This document shows, in pieces, positions 55,164-63,387 of a stretch of DNA of 63,387 bases. Under the pieces are notes generated by a model that saw only the letters and a list, made by a program, of their open reading frames with translations, was not told the DNA's origin and did not search any database. The position numbers and the translations under genes are program-made. Numbering within the stretch: position 1 is the stretch's first letter; the number at the start of each line of letters is the position of its first letter. Location: NCBI RefSeq assembly GCF_004000865.1, contig NZ_BIMB01000041.1, forward strand, positions 1 through 63,387, written 5' to 3'. This DNA comes from Paenibacillus elgii NBRC 100335 (GTDB taxonomy: Bacteria > Bacillota > Bacilli > Paenibacillales > NBRC-103111).

Positions 55164-55652
55164 CTATGGGACTGCGTGAAAATCTCCGCTCTTGCCGCCG
55201 GTCTTGCTCAGCAGCAGCGTCGGTCCGATCTGCATCGTTTTCTCCGCAGCCTTGCACATATCGTAGACCGTCAGCGCCGCGGCCGATACGGCCGTGAGCG
55301 CCTCCATCTCCACACCAGTCTGTCCCTTCGTGCGGACGGTCGCTTCGATGTATAATTGCCCTTCCCCGTTATCGCTAAACCGGACATCGACGCCGGTTAA
55401 TGCAATCGGATGACACATCGGAATCCAATCCGACGTTTTTTTAGCAGCCATGACCGCGGCAACCTGCGCGACGGCCAGCACGTCCCCTTTACCGATGCCT
55501 CCCTGCCGGATCAGCTCCAGCGTAGCCGGAAGCATCGTAACGGTCGTGCGGGCCGTCGCCGTACGGACAGTTTCCTGCTTGTCCGAGATGTCCACCATGC
55601 GCGCACGGCCTTGCTCGTTCAGATGGGTAAGCGGCTGGCGCTCCTCAGCCAT
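55164..55652 (-). CDS. moaC: Cyclic pyranopterin monophosphate synthase accessory protein MoaC
   Basis: The 162-aa enzyme rearranges the MoaA product to cyclic pyranopterin monophosphate in molybdenum cofactor synthesis. It has [20 protein letters not shown], the conserved [34 protein letters not shown] and the catalytic KTGGKSGDF tail. ATG at 55652 (AAGGGAG nine bases upstream) is preferred to ATG at 55658. It overlaps the formyl-THF cyclo-ligase gene by eight bases, so they are coupled. B. subtilis has moaC in the same neighbourhood. Confidence 0.97.
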   Translation of the reverse strand: MAEERQPLTHLNEQGRARMVDISDKQETVRTATARTTVTMLPATLELIRQGGIGKGDVLAVAQVAAVMAAKKTSDWIPMCHPIALTGVDVRFSDNGEGQLYIEATVRTKGQTGVEMEALTAVSAAALTVYDMCKAAEKTMQIGPTLLLSKTGGKSGDFHAVP

Positions 55653-56280
55653 GGACATCCGCTCCCTTCTCCGTCAAAATGCGGGTTTCCGTCACCAGCT
55701 CGTTGATCCGGAAATCGAACAGTCCCATCGGGACTTCCGGGATCAACTGTTCCTCGTACGCCGCTGCCAAAATATAAGGCTTCGGCAAGCCGGTACGGAC
55801 ATACTGCTGCATAAAACGGTCGTAGAAGCCGCCGCCGTAGCCAAGCCGGCCCATATGGGCATCGAACGCGAGTCCCGGAACCAGCGCGACATCCACCTGC
55901 CGGATATCGAATAGCTGCTGCGCTTTGGCTATCGGCTCGCGGATTCCCCACGTTCCGCGCTCCAAGTCGGCGTACGAACGTACCTCGAACAGCTTCATTT
56001 GCTTATAGGCGGGCACGACCTTCGGGACGACGACGCGCCAAGGACGGTCCCAGCAAGCTTCCATGACCGGGGTCACGTCCACTTCGGTTTTAACCGGCAT
56101 ATAGGTAAGCAGCGTCGGACGTCTTCTCATCGACGGCTCTGGACGAAGCAGCGCTTCCAACCGTTCGATCAGCTTGCCACTGATGATCTCGGACTTACGC
56201 TTCCGCTCGTCCTCGGGAATGGCTGAACGAACCGCTTCGGCCTGGCGGCGAAGTTCGATTTTTTTCTCTTTAATATTCAT
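55645..56280 (-). CDS. 5-formyltetrahydrofolate cyclo-ligase
   Basis: The 211-aa enzyme uses ATP to convert 5-formyl-THF to 5,10-methenyl-THF. It has the lysine-rich start [39 protein letters not shown], and the C-terminal signature [23 protein letters not shown]. It heads the operon that continues with moaC, a mogA/moaB-like gene and the MoeA-like gene, followed by tatAC. Folate and pterin metabolism share precursors, but a functional link is inference. Confidence 0.95.
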   Translation of the reverse strand: MNIKEKKIELRRQAEAVRSAIPEDERKRKSEIISGKLIERLEALLRPEPSMRRRPTLLTYMPVKTEVDVTPVMEACWDRPWRVVVPKVVPAYKQMKLFEVRSYADLERGTWGIREPIAKAQQLFDIRQVDVALVPGLAFDAHMGRLGYGGGFYDRFMQQYVRTGLPKPYILAAAYEEQLIPEVPMGLFDFRINELVTETRILTEKGADVHG

Positions 56281-56460
56281 GAAACGGCCTCATTTCATCG
56301 GGTCGATTCTGGGTTAACAACATTCTAATGGGTACCATGCTCGATGGCAAACCCCTTTTGGGGCATTTTCTCCTAGTTTAACATAAATCGAAGCAAAATA
56401 ACGAATTTCTACGATTTTACCCAAAAACTCGCGGCAAAATAAAAAATGTTCTTACATAAT

Positions 56461-56485
56461 AAAAAAAGTCTGCCCGAAGGCAGAC
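56461..56485 (-). terminator. Terminator after bioY
   Basis: GTCTGCC/GGCAGAC stem with CGAA loop (TTCG on the minus strand) and seven T on the minus strand, about 60 bases after the bioY stop. Confidence 0.8.
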
Positions 56486-56546
56486 GTGTATGTAAAAGCA
56501 AACTTCATAGATGAACGTGAAAACGGAAAATTCCATCGTAAAAATC

Positions 56547-57122
56547 CTACTCTAGGGGAATTCCTTCCCCTGTTAACCGTTCCGGCAGGAACACTTGACG
56601 CACGGAGGCGATAATCAGGGTCGCTGCCGCAGCCTTGATCGCATCGCCGATCAAATACGGGTAACACCCGGCAACCATCGCTTTGGAGAGCGACATGCCC
56701 GTCACATAGGCGAGCCACGGTACTCCGCTTACATATAGCAGCAACGAGCCGAACAGCACGAGCAGAAGAAAGGACGCAGCGTATCCCCATACGCCGCGAA
56801 TCCGTATCCGCGGCAGCAGCCAGCCGATCAGGAGCGCGGAGATCGGCCACATAAACACATAACCTCCGGTCGGCCCGAGCAGAACGCTCAATCCTCCTGT
56901 GCCGTGCAGCAGCGGAAATCCGATGGCCGTCAGCACCACGATTAGCGCCATGCTAAAAAAGCCATATCGTGCACCGAGCAGCCCGCCTGCCAGCATAACA
57001 GCCAGCGTCTGCAGGGTGATAGGCACCGGCGTAAAGCCGAGCGGAATGCTGATAAATCCAAAAAGCACGACGAGTGCAGCGAACAGCGCACTAAAAACAA
57101 TGCCTCGAAGCGTAAGCTTCAT
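56547..57122 (-). CDS. bioY: Biotin ECF transporter substrate-binding subunit BioY
   Basis: The 191-aa membrane protein has six helices and the BioY patterns PLGFTPVPITLQTLAVMLAG, GLSVLLGPTGGYVFMWPISA and GCYPYLIGDAIKAAAATLI. It is the biotin-binding S component of an energy-coupling-factor transporter and needs the EcfA/EcfT module, which here is encoded divergently 125 bases away. AGGAGG lies about 12 bases upstream. A candidate BirA box (57166-57199) lies between the two units, so biotin-dependent repression is likely. Confidence 0.95.
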   Translation of the reverse strand: MKLTLRGIVFSALFAALVVLFGFISIPLGFTPVPITLQTLAVMLAGGLLGARYGFFSMALIVVLTAIGFPLLHGTGGLSVLLGPTGGYVFMWPISALLIGWLLPRIRIRGVWGYAASFLLLVLFGSLLLYVSGVPWLAYVTGMSLSKAMVAGCYPYLIGDAIKAAAATLIIASVRQVFLPERLTGEGIPLE

Positions 57123-57156
57123 ATTGATGAATGCCTCCTTTTTTGGTATGGTTATG

Positions 57157-57186
57157 ATGACTTAATCGTCAACTAACAAAGATAAT
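57157..57186 (+). promoter_or_regulatory. Promoter of the ECF module (candidate)
   Basis: ATGACT (57157-57162), 18 bases, GATAAT (57181-57186). The -10 lies inside the BirA-like dyad, so repressor binding would block polymerase. Confidence 0.5.
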
Positions 57187-57199
57187 TACAGGTTAACAA
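57166..57199. promoter_or_regulatory. BirA operator (candidate)
   Basis: TCGTCAACT, 15 bases, AGGTTAACAA. The right arm matches the BirA half-site and the left arm matches most of its reverse complement TTGTTAACCT. It is placed between bioY and the ECF genes. Confidence 0.6.
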
Positions 57200-57247
57200 T
57201 TGAGGATTATAGCACACAGTTTTTAAAAACGAAAGGATTTTTTACCT

Positions 57248-58078
57248 ATGTCTTCTTCGTTCTTCATAGCCTTGCAGGAAGCATCCGTGAAGTACCCGAC
57301 TGGCTCGGGCGCGCATACAGCTTTGGCCAACGTTACGCTGCTCATCGAGCCCGGGGAGTGGGTTACCGTTGCAGGTCCGAACGGCAGCGGCAAAAGTACG
57401 CTGGCCGGCGTACTGCTTGGTACGTGCCGGCTTACGGCGGGGCGGATGGTCCGGAAAGAGCATATGAACATCCGCGGTGTGCTGCAGCATCCGGAGTCCC
57501 AGCATATTGGCGATACGCCGGCCGAAGAGCTTGCTTTCGCGTTAAATGACCGTCATTTGAGCAAGGAGGAACTGAGGCAGATCCAAAAGCAAGCGCTGCT
57601 TCGGGTGGGGCTTGAATTGCCCCTCGAGACGCCGCTGAACTCCTTGTCTGGGGGGCAAAAGCAGCTCGTCAACATCGCCGCGGCACTCGCAACCGCTCCC
57701 GATATGCTAGTGCTGGACGAGCCGACCGCCATGCTCGATCCGGCTGCAAGAGAATTAGTGCTGCGGGTCGTCCGGCAAGCTCATCTTCAAGGAACGACCG
57801 TCGTATGGATTACGCATCGGCTGGAAGAAGCGGTCCACGCAAGCCGCATTGTCGCTTTTCAGGAAGGCGGGGTGGCGTTTGACGGAGTGCCGGGGACGTT
57901 CTTTTATGGAGACCCTGCTACGGCTTCCGATTCGGAGACGCCGTGCGAGCGAGTTGGACTTGACCCTCCCTTCGTCGTGCTGACGGCGCTGCATTTAAAG
58001 AAAAAGGGACTTGGCCTGACGGCCCGCCCCTTAAGCTTCGATGATTTGGCGAAGGCGGTGAGCCGCTTATGCCTCTGA
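57248..58078 (+). CDS. ecfA: ECF transporter ATPase (EcfA)
   Basis: The 276-aa ATPase has Walker A AGPNGSGKSTLAGVLLG, Q-loop VLQHPESQHIGD, signature LNSLSGGQKQLVNIAAALA, Walker B MLVLDEPTAMLDP and H-loop VWITHRLEEAV. It energises substrate uptake with the fused EcfA-EcfT protein encoded next (10-base overlap). Its position opposite bioY suggests biotin, but shared modules can serve several S components. An ATG at 57248 with no strong ribosome site is taken as the start; AAAGGA lies 11 bases upstream. Confidence 0.94.
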   Translation: MSSSFFIALQEASVKYPTGSGAHTALANVTLLIEPGEWVTVAGPNGSGKSTLAGVLLGTCRLTAGRMVRKEHMNIRGVLQHPESQHIGDTPAEELAFALNDRHLSKEELRQIQKQALLRVGLELPLETPLNSLSGGQKQLVNIAAALATAPDMLVLDEPTAMLDPAARELVLRVVRQAHLQGTTVVWITHRLEEAVHASRIVAFQEGGVAFDGVPGTFFYGDPATASDSETPCERVGLDPPFVVLTALHLKKKGLGLTARPLSFDDLAKAVSRLCL

Positions 58079-59826
58079 CGCTGAACAACGTAAGCGCAGC
58101 CGCTCCGGACGATCCGAACCGCCGCTTGTTAAGCGATGTTAATCTTACATTCGAAGACGGAACCATCACGCTGCTCATCGGACATACCGGCTCCGGCAAG
58201 TCCACACTGCTTCATCTGCTGGCAGGCATGCGGCCGCCCTCTTCGGGCGAAATTCGTCTGGATGACGAGCCGTTATGGCGCCGCAACCGGGTCACCCGGC
58301 CTCTTCTTCTTCGGCTCGGCTTGACGTTCCAGTTTCCGGAGCAGCAGTTGTTCGCGCGAAGCCTTCGGCAGGAGTTCGGCTATTCGCTGCGACCGTATGG
58401 GCTGACGGCGCAGGAAAAAGAACGACGCATTCAATCCGCCTGCGAAGACCTTGGCCTCGGCGCTTCGTTCGACCCGGATCGTTCTCCGTTCGCGCTAAGC
58501 GGAGGCCAGCGGCGCAGGCTTGCTCTGGCCACGACAATCGCTACCTCGCCGGATTGGCTTCTGATGGATGAGCCTACCGCGGGTCTCGAATCGGCGGCAG
58601 CCAAAGAGCTGCTCCGGTACGTGCAAGCCCGCAAAGCTGCCAAAGGCGGGATGATTATCGCCACCCATGATTTGGACTTGTTTCTTCCGCTGGCGGACCG
58701 CGTGATCGTGCTCGACCACGGTACGATCGCAGCCGATGGGACACCGGCCGCTCTATGCGCCAATCCCGAACCGTTCGTGCAAGCCGGAGTCGGACTTCCC
58801 AGTTGCGTCCTGCTTTCGCATGCGCTGGCAAGAAACGGCACTGCCGTGATGGACGAAGGCAAGCTTTCGCCCGAGGATTTGGCCGATGCGATAGCAGAGC
58901 GGCTGAAGGAACGACACTGCGTTACGGTAAAATCTGCACCGCCCGCAGAACATCCGGAAGGCAAGCCGAAGATTGAATCCCAGTCGGACGAATCCGCGCT
59001 GCTCGCTTCGCTTCCGCCGCAAAGCCAAGCGGCCGGCCTGTCCCAGGAAAGCGCACATCCGCCTGCCACGGCCAACTCGCTCTGGTATCGGCTCGATCCG
59101 CGCAGCAAATGGCTGCTGTATCTTTTCATTGTCATAGGCACGATGCTGCAAAGCAGCTGGCTCGGACTTGCCTGCGCCGCATTGCCGATCGCCGCCGCCT
59201 ATATCGGACTGTCCCGCTCCGCACTGCTCGGCGCGGCCAAGCTCCTAAAACCGTTAGCATGGTTCATGCTGATCTCCGTCGGCTTGGCCGGACTGGAGTG
59301 GACGGCAAGCGGCAGCTTTCCCTTCGTCGGGTTTTCCCCGGAGCATGCGCTTGCTACTGGCTTGAATGTTTTCCGCCTGTTTCTGATCACGCTCGCAAGC
59401 TACTGGTTTGCGGCTGCAACGCCTTACGGGCGTATGGTGCAGGGCCTTGCCTGGGGGCTCGGGTATGCGAAGCGGTTGCGGCTTCGAACGGATTCGTTTG
59501 CTTTGGCGGTATCGCTCATGTTCAAATTTATCCCGATGATCGTGCGCGAATGGCAGCGGTTCTCGGATATCGTTCGGGCAAGAGGCAAAGCGGCTGTTCG
59601 ACCTGGGGCCGTACGGGGACGCGATATGCCGGCGCTGGTCATCCCGCTCCTGCTGGCGCTGTTCCACCGGGCGGAGGAAATGACCGCCGCTCTGGAGATG
59701 AAAAAAATCGGCCGCCGAACCGCACTCTTGGGCCATACCGAGTCTCTTCGTCTGACCCGCGCCGACGGAATCGCCATCTTCTCAGGCCTCCTTCTTCTTG
59801 GCGGGCTTGCCGTCTTGCGCGGCTGA
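58069..59826 (+). CDS. Fused ECF ATPase-transmembrane protein (EcfA-EcfT)
   Basis: The 585-aa protein has an EcfA-type ATPase (about 1-245; LIGHTGSGKSTLLHLLAGMR, QFPEQQLFARSLRQEFGYS, ALSGGQRRRLALATTIATS, LLMDEPTAGLES). A hydrophilic linker of about 90 residues follows, then an EcfT-type membrane domain (about 335-580). The coupling Ala-Arg-Gly motif is intact in DIVRARGKAAV, but the second one is replaced by ALEMKKIGRR where EcfT normally has an ARG. Usually EcfA and EcfT are separate polypeptides, so this is a fusion. It overlaps ecfA by ten bases. No frameshift is needed to read it. Confidence 0.92.
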   Translation: MPLTLNNVSAAAPDDPNRRLLSDVNLTFEDGTITLLIGHTGSGKSTLLHLLAGMRPPSSGEIRLDDEPLWRRNRVTRPLLLRLGLTFQFPEQQLFARSLRQEFGYSLRPYGLTAQEKERRIQSACEDLGLGASFDPDRSPFALSGGQRRRLALATTIATSPDWLLMDEPTAGLESAAAKELLRYVQARKAAKGGMIIATHDLDLFLPLADRVIVLDHGTIAADGTPAALCANPEPFVQAGVGLPSCVLLSHALARNGTAVMDEGKLSPEDLADAIAERLKERHCVTVKSAPPAEHPEGKPKIESQSDESALLASLPPQSQAAGLSQESAHPPATANSLWYRLDPRSKWLLYLFIVIGTMLQSSWLGLACAALPIAAAYIGLSRSALLGAAKLLKPLAWFMLISVGLAGLEWTASGSFPFVGFSPEHALATGLNVFRLFLITLASYWFAAATPYGRMVQGLAWGLGYAKRLRLRTDSFALAVSLMFKFIPMIVREWQRFSDIVRARGKAAVRPGAVRGRDMPALVIPLLLALFHRAEEMTAALEMKKIGRRTALLGHTESLRLTRADGIAIFSGLLLLGGLAVLRG

Positions 59827-59833
59827 CTTTAAC

Positions 59834-59892
59834 AAAAATCCCCCTTCGTCGCACGTGAAGCAGGCAGCTTAATGTGCATGGAGGGGGATTTC
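59834..59892. terminator. Bidirectional terminator between the ECF fusion and the convergent hydrolase gene
   Basis: AAATCCCCCT and AGGGGGATTT form the outer stem, and GCAC/GTGC and AGC/GCT the inner ones. Runs of A before and T after allow use in both directions; the hydrolase stop lies inside. Confidence 0.75.
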
Positions 59893-60771
59893 ATTTTCGT
59901 TTATCGAGGCGGACACGGGCCTGTGATCGGAAGCGCGGCTATCTTCGACAAGCGCGGGCCGTTCTGCCTGCAAATTGGTAAAAATATGGTCGATCCTGCC
60001 TCCATGGGCAACCGTCGGCAAGGAGGAAGGCTTCGGCCTGATTTCCTTCAGTCCTAGTCTGTGGATGGCCTCCTGAAGCTCGGGGCTGGAAGACGGACTG
60101 TTAAAGTCACCTAGCAAAATCAGAGGCGTCTGCCCGTTCTGCAGCGCGGCAAGCAGCTGCGGCCATTCGCGCGTTCGCCCAGCGGCTTCGACGCTGAGAT
60201 GCGTGGTCGCAACCGTCACGGTGCGGTCCGGCAAGCGCAGCTCGGCCGTCAGCAGCAGTCGCGGCTCGCGTCCGCCGGTAAGCCGGTGAATCTGCGGCGC
60301 TTCGAGCGGATAGTGGCTCAGCAGAGCGACGCCGTACTGCGACACGCCGTGGCGGATTGCGGGAGCATAAATACAATGCATGCCCATCGCTTGTGCAAAA
60401 TAGCGGGCTTGGTCCTGCAAACCGCTGCGCCACTGCAGCCGGTCCACTTCCTGCAGCGCAATGACGTCCGCATTGGCGGCTTTTAGATCCCGCAGCACCG
60501 CTTGCGGGTTGACGCGGCCGTTCATTCCTTCGGCGTGGCGAATATTGTATGTCATCACTTGAAGCGGCCGCTCTTTGACCGAATCGGGGCTCGTAGACGA
60601 GACGGCCGGTACCGGGCGGGGCTTCGCACCGGAAGGTATCGACTGCAAGAAGCCGGTATTCGGAACGATGAACGCCATCAGCAGCAGCGCGCTCCATATG
60701 GCAAGCCAGATGAGGCGGGACACTGCGCCGCGTCGCGGGCAAGCGTCTTTTTGTATAGACACCGGAAGCAC
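59869..60771 (-). CDS. Membrane-anchored endonuclease/exonuclease/phosphatase-family protein
   Basis: The 300-aa protein has one N-terminal membrane helix (about 18-38, IWLAIWSALLLMAFIVP) and then an EEP domain outside the membrane. The latter has QVMTYNIRHAEG (Asn), IALQEVDRLQ (catalytic Glu), VATTHLSVEAAGR (His), LLGDFNSPSSSPEL (Asp/Asn), GGRIDHIFTNL and DSRASDHRPVSA (catalytic Asp-His). The family includes nucleases, sphingomyelinases and phosphatases; the exact substrate is unknown. GTG start at 60771 has GGAGG eight bases upstream. It is convergent to the ECF genes. Confidence 0.88.
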   Translation of the reverse strand: MLPVSIQKDACPRRGAVSRLIWLAIWSALLLMAFIVPNTGFLQSIPSGAKPRPVPAVSSTSPDSVKERPLQVMTYNIRHAEGMNGRVNPQAVLRDLKAANADVIALQEVDRLQWRSGLQDQARYFAQAMGMHCIYAPAIRHGVSQYGVALLSHYPLEAPQIHRLTGGREPRLLLTAELRLPDRTVTVATTHLSVEAAGRTREWPQLLAALQNGQTPLILLGDFNSPSSSPELQEAIHRLGLKEIRPKPSSLPTVAHGGRIDHIFTNLQAERPALVEDSRASDHRPVSASINENEIPLHAH

Positions 60772-60962
60772 GATGATCGCCTCCTCTCACTCTCTTTGAA
60801 TCACAATTCGGAAGCATGCGTATAAAAGCATAAGACAAGCGGGGTGCTTTTGTATACCGGGGAACGGATGGAAATCAAATCGAAATCGGCGGGCAAATAT
60901 GCTAAACTGAGGGAGATTGTCGCCTTTTTTCAGGACTTTGATTTCAGGAGGCTTTATTCATT

Positions 60963-62936
60963 ATGCTGCTTCAGGTTTCGAACATCACCAAAAGCTACGG
61001 CGTCAGCACCGTACTTTCCAATATATCGCTTCAAATCGAGGCGCGGGAGCGCATCGGACTCGTCGGCGTCAACGGCGCAGGCAAATCGACGCTGCTTCAG
61101 ATCATCGCGGGCGAGCTGTCTTACGATTCGGGGAGCATTTTTAAGGCAAAAGAGACGAAAATCGGCTATTTAAAACAAAACAGCGGATTAGCATCGGACC
61201 GCTCCATCTGGAACGAGCTGATGAGCGTCTTCGACCGTTTGCTGGAAATGGAAGAGGAGCTGCGGCGGCTGGAAGCACGCATGTCCGATCCGGACGTGCT
61301 GGCCGACGAGAAAAAAACGGAGGAAACGATGCGCCGCTATGCCGAGCTGTCAGATGCGTTCCGCGAGCGCGGCGGCTACGAGATCGAGGCGAGAATTCGC
61401 GGAATCTTGAGCGGGATGGGCTTCGGACACATGGACCCGGCTACCCCGGTGCAAACGTTGAGCGGAGGACAGAAGACGAGGCTCGCGCTGGCCAAGATGC
61501 TGCTCGAAGCGCCGGACCTGCTGCTGTTGGACGAACCGACGAACCATTTGGACATTCCGACGCTGACGTGGCTGGAGCAGTATTTGCGTTCCTATCCCGG
61601 AGCTATCCTGGTCGTCTCGCACGACCGCTATTTTCTCGATTCGCTAGTCGGCGCCATCTATGAGATCGAACGAACTTCGTCCCGCCGGTACACCGGAAAT
61701 TATTCGCGGTACATTGAGCTGAAAGCGGCGGATTACGAGGTGCAGCTCAGGCAGTACGAAAAACAGCAGGAAGAAATTTCGAAAATGGAAGACTTCATCC
61801 AGCGCAACCTGGTCCGCGCTTCCACGACCAAACGGGCGCAAAGCCGCCGCAAAGCGCTGGATAAAATGGAACGGCTCGACAAGCCGCTCGGCGAGCTGAA
61901 GCGGGCCAGCTTCTCCTTCGAGGTCGAGGCGCCTACGGGTCGGGAAGTGCTCGACGTGCGGGGGCTGACCGTATCCTACGATCGGCAGCAACCGCTGGCG
62001 CAAGGCATCACCTTCCAATTGCGCCGCGGCGATACGGCCGCCTTGATCGGTCCGAACGGGATCGGCAAATCGACCCTGCTGAAGACGCTGATCGGGCAGC
62101 ATACGCAGGACCGCGGGGCTTTCGATTGGGGAACGAACGTTAAGATCGGCTACTACGATCAGGAGCAAACGGGTCTGAATCCGAACCAAACCGTGCTAGA
62201 AGAAGTATGGAACGCCTTCCCTCATCTGGAGGAAGCGCGCATCCGCACGGTGCTCGGCAACTTTTTGTTCAGCGGCGAGGATGTGTTCAAGAAGGTCGGA
62301 TCGCTTAGCGGCGGCGAGAAAGCCCGGGTCGCGCTTGCGAAGCTGATGCTGCAGAAAGCGAACGTGCTTATTCTTGACGAGCCTACGAACCATTTGGATT
62401 TGTACAGCAAGGAAGTGCTCGAATCGGCCCTGATAGAGTACGAAGGTACCCTGCTTTTCATTTCCCACGACCGTTATTTCTTGAACAAAATGGCCGAGAA
62501 CATGCTTGAAATGGACAAGGACGGAGTCACCGTCTACCTGGGCAATTACGACGATTATGTGGAAAAGAAGCAGGAGCTGGCCGAGATGGAGCAGCAGCGG
62601 CTGGCGGAAGCGGCAAGCCGCGGCGGCGCGGAAGCCGCCAAAGGCCGCGGACATGCGGAAGGCAGCGCGGCGAAAACAGCTGAACCGGGAACGGGCAGCG
62701 ATTACGAGGCCGGGAAGCAGGCGAAGCGCGAAGAGCGCACCCGCCAGCGCAAGCTAGAGCAATTGGAGCAGCAAATTGCGCAGCTGGAGGAGTCCATCGG
62801 CGGCTTGGAAGCCGAGCTGACCGACCCGGACGTGTATAACAACTACGTGCTCGTGCAGGAGAAAAACGCAGCGTTGGAAGCAAAGCGCGAGCAGCTTGCG
62901 GAATGCTACGAGCAGTGGGAGCAGCTTGCGGAATAA
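60963..62936 (+). CDS. ydiF: ABC-F translation factor YdiF
   Basis: The 657-aa soluble protein has two ABC ATPase domains (about 1-250 and 320-535) joined by a helical arm. Walker A motifs GVNGAGKST and GPNGIGKST, signatures LSGGQKTRLALA and LSGGEKARVALA, and Walker B LLLLDEPTNHLD and LILDEPTNHLD are all intact. The linker (KMEDFIQRNLVRASTTKRAQ) and the C-terminal coiled coil (about 590-657) are typical of ABC-F. Such proteins bind ribosomal E sites and regulate or protect translation. AGGAGG lies about ten bases upstream. In B. subtilis ydiF is near moaC, as here. Confidence 0.93.
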   Translation: MLLQVSNITKSYGVSTVLSNISLQIEARERIGLVGVNGAGKSTLLQIIAGELSYDSGSIFKAKETKIGYLKQNSGLASDRSIWNELMSVFDRLLEMEEELRRLEARMSDPDVLADEKKTEETMRRYAELSDAFRERGGYEIEARIRGILSGMGFGHMDPATPVQTLSGGQKTRLALAKMLLEAPDLLLLDEPTNHLDIPTLTWLEQYLRSYPGAILVVSHDRYFLDSLVGAIYEIERTSSRRYTGNYSRYIELKAADYEVQLRQYEKQQEEISKMEDFIQRNLVRASTTKRAQSRRKALDKMERLDKPLGELKRASFSFEVEAPTGREVLDVRGLTVSYDRQQPLAQGITFQLRRGDTAALIGPNGIGKSTLLKTLIGQHTQDRGAFDWGTNVKIGYYDQEQTGLNPNQTVLEEVWNAFPHLEEARIRTVLGNFLFSGEDVFKKVGSLSGGEKARVALAKLMLQKANVLILDEPTNHLDLYSKEVLESALIEYEGTLLFISHDRYFLNKMAENMLEMDKDGVTVYLGNYDDYVEKKQELAEMEQQRLAEAASRGGAEAAKGRGHAEGSAAKTAEPGTGSDYEAGKQAKREERTRQRKLEQLEQQIAQLEESIGGLEAELTDPDVYNNYVLVQEKNAALEAKREQLAECYEQWEQLAE

Positions 62937-62946
62937 TATGATTTTG

Positions 62947-62978
62947 GAGGGCGCCTGTCGTTGGAATCAGGCGCCCTC
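62947..62978. terminator. Terminator after ydiF
   Basis: An 11-bp perfect stem (62947-62957 with 62968-62978) with a ten-base loop and a short TTTT on the plus side. It also covers the stop of the convergent membrane gene. Confidence 0.7.
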
Positions 62979-63387
62979 TAGTTTTAACAGCAGCAGCGGT
63001 ACGCTGCTGTAGACGATCATCGCTGCGGCGGCGACAATGCCAGAATCGTTCAAGGCGAGCGCGGCCAGCGCGCCGATGACGTTGGCATAGCACCCGTGCA
63101 TCAGGTACGGGTAGCGCTGCTCCCACAGGCGCAACCGCCCTGAGGGCCGGAGCACCAGCACGGCCATCACGGCCAAGGCCGTGAGCAGCACTTTGCTCCA
63201 AGCGGAGACGCGGATCAGGTGAACGTTCATCGCCAGCTTACGGGCGATGATCGCGCCGATCACGTCGTAGCGCCCGTGGCGCAGGTCATCGAAGGCGCGG
63301 CCGATATGACTGCTTGGGGCGGCCAGGGCGGAGCCGGCCGCGGGCGATGCAGCAGCGGCGGGCGCGTTGGCGGCTGCGGCGGCGCTT
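62967..63387 (-). CDS. C-terminal part of a large membrane protein (5' end outside the window)
   Basis: The open frame runs from the window end to a stop at 62967. The visible 139 residues start with an Ala-rich low-complexity stretch and then read SSHIGRAFDDLRHGRYDVIG. This is followed by a hydrophobic helix (WSKVLLTALAVMAVLVL), HGCYANVIGALAALALNDSG and a last helix ending VYSSVPLLLLKLEGA. The NDSG-plus-helix ending looks like the end of some alkaline-phosphatase-like membrane proteins, but I do not recognise it with certainty. It is convergent to ydiF. Confidence 0.55.
   Translation of the reverse strand, partial: SAAAAANAPAAAASPAAGSALAAPSSHIGRAFDDLRHGRYDVIGAIIARKLAMNVHLIRVSAWSKVLLTALAVMAVLVLRPSGRLRLWEQRYPYLMHGCYANVIGALAALALNDSGIVAAAAMIVYSSVPLLLLKLEGA

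Noticed and set aside
62527..63201. 224-codon frame antisense to the end of ydiF
   Set aside because: Rich in Arg/Ala/Pro and covering the ydiF tail antisense; the adjacent frame with membrane helices is the real gene.

Overview
This window looks like chromosomal DNA of a Paenibacillus-type member of the Bacillales. Shine-Dalgarno sites are strong (GGAGG/AAGGAG). There are two surface proteins with SLH domains and a BirA-type and a CIRCE operator. There are also sporulation-linked genes (ydcC-like, cmpA-like), and the gene order matches two Bacillus subtilis neighbourhoods: ydcC-alr-ndoAI-ndoA-...-tex-cmpA-ydcK-trnS, and ydiF-moaC-...-tatA-tatC-...-groES-groEL. These assignments rest on recognition of protein motifs and remembered synteny; no database search was run.

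Layout. 1-9.1 kb: housekeeping and small genes (VOC protein, purU, nfo, a DUF2621-type membrane protein, an SLH protein, a glycerophosphodiesterase, a YhgE/Pip-type membrane protein, a 59-aa YjfB-like gene, a zinc-ribbon membrane protein). 9.2-12.1 kb: an operon of a secreted SLH-like/COG4315-type/cupredoxin protein, an ECF sigma factor and its zinc-finger anti-sigma factor. 12.2-15.9 kb: a broken-up tRNA array (Asn, Ser, Glu, Leu, Leu) with corA inserted between Ser and Glu, and a stress cassette (Mn catalase, flavin-binding GSP26-like protein, CsbD) between the two tRNA-Leu genes. 15.9-23.2 kb: sprT-like gene, a hypothetical gene, a cmpA-like gene, tex, the toxin-antitoxin pair ndoA/ndoAI, alr and a ydcC-like lipoprotein. 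The sigB-rsb module found here in B. subtilis is absent.

23.3-50.0 kb: a surface-glycan locus, strikingly A+T rich from about 24.7 to 45.5 kb. It encodes priming (polyprenyl glycosylphosphotransferase), nucleotide sugars (galU, rmlA, rmlB, and a FdtABC/QdtABC-type set for a dTDP-3-acetamido-3,6-dideoxyhexose), and several glycosyltransferases, two of which are bimodular with mirrored domain order. It also encodes a Wzm/Wzt-type ABC exporter with a C-terminal glycan-recognition-like domain, a methyltransferase with a long heptad-phased coiled coil, a GtrA/GtrB-like pair with two GT-C-like membrane proteins, and, divergently, an O-antigen-ligase/OTase-like protein next to a likely S-layer protein. 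The most interesting hypothesis is a Gram-positive ABC-dependent surface glycan whose length is set by a methyltransferase coiled-coil ruler, which is decorated outside the cell by lipid-linked 3-amino sugar, and which is attached to the adjacent SLH protein.

50.3-63.4 kb: groEL-groES under CIRCE control, tatC-tatA, molybdopterin genes (MoeA-like, mogA/moaB, moaC) and 5-formyl-THF cyclo-ligase in one direction. Then come bioY and, divergently, an ECF energizing module in which one ATPase is fused to EcfT; a candidate BirA box lies between them. A phosphatase-family exported hydrolase, the ABC-F gene ydiF and the 3' end of a membrane protein running off the window close the sequence.
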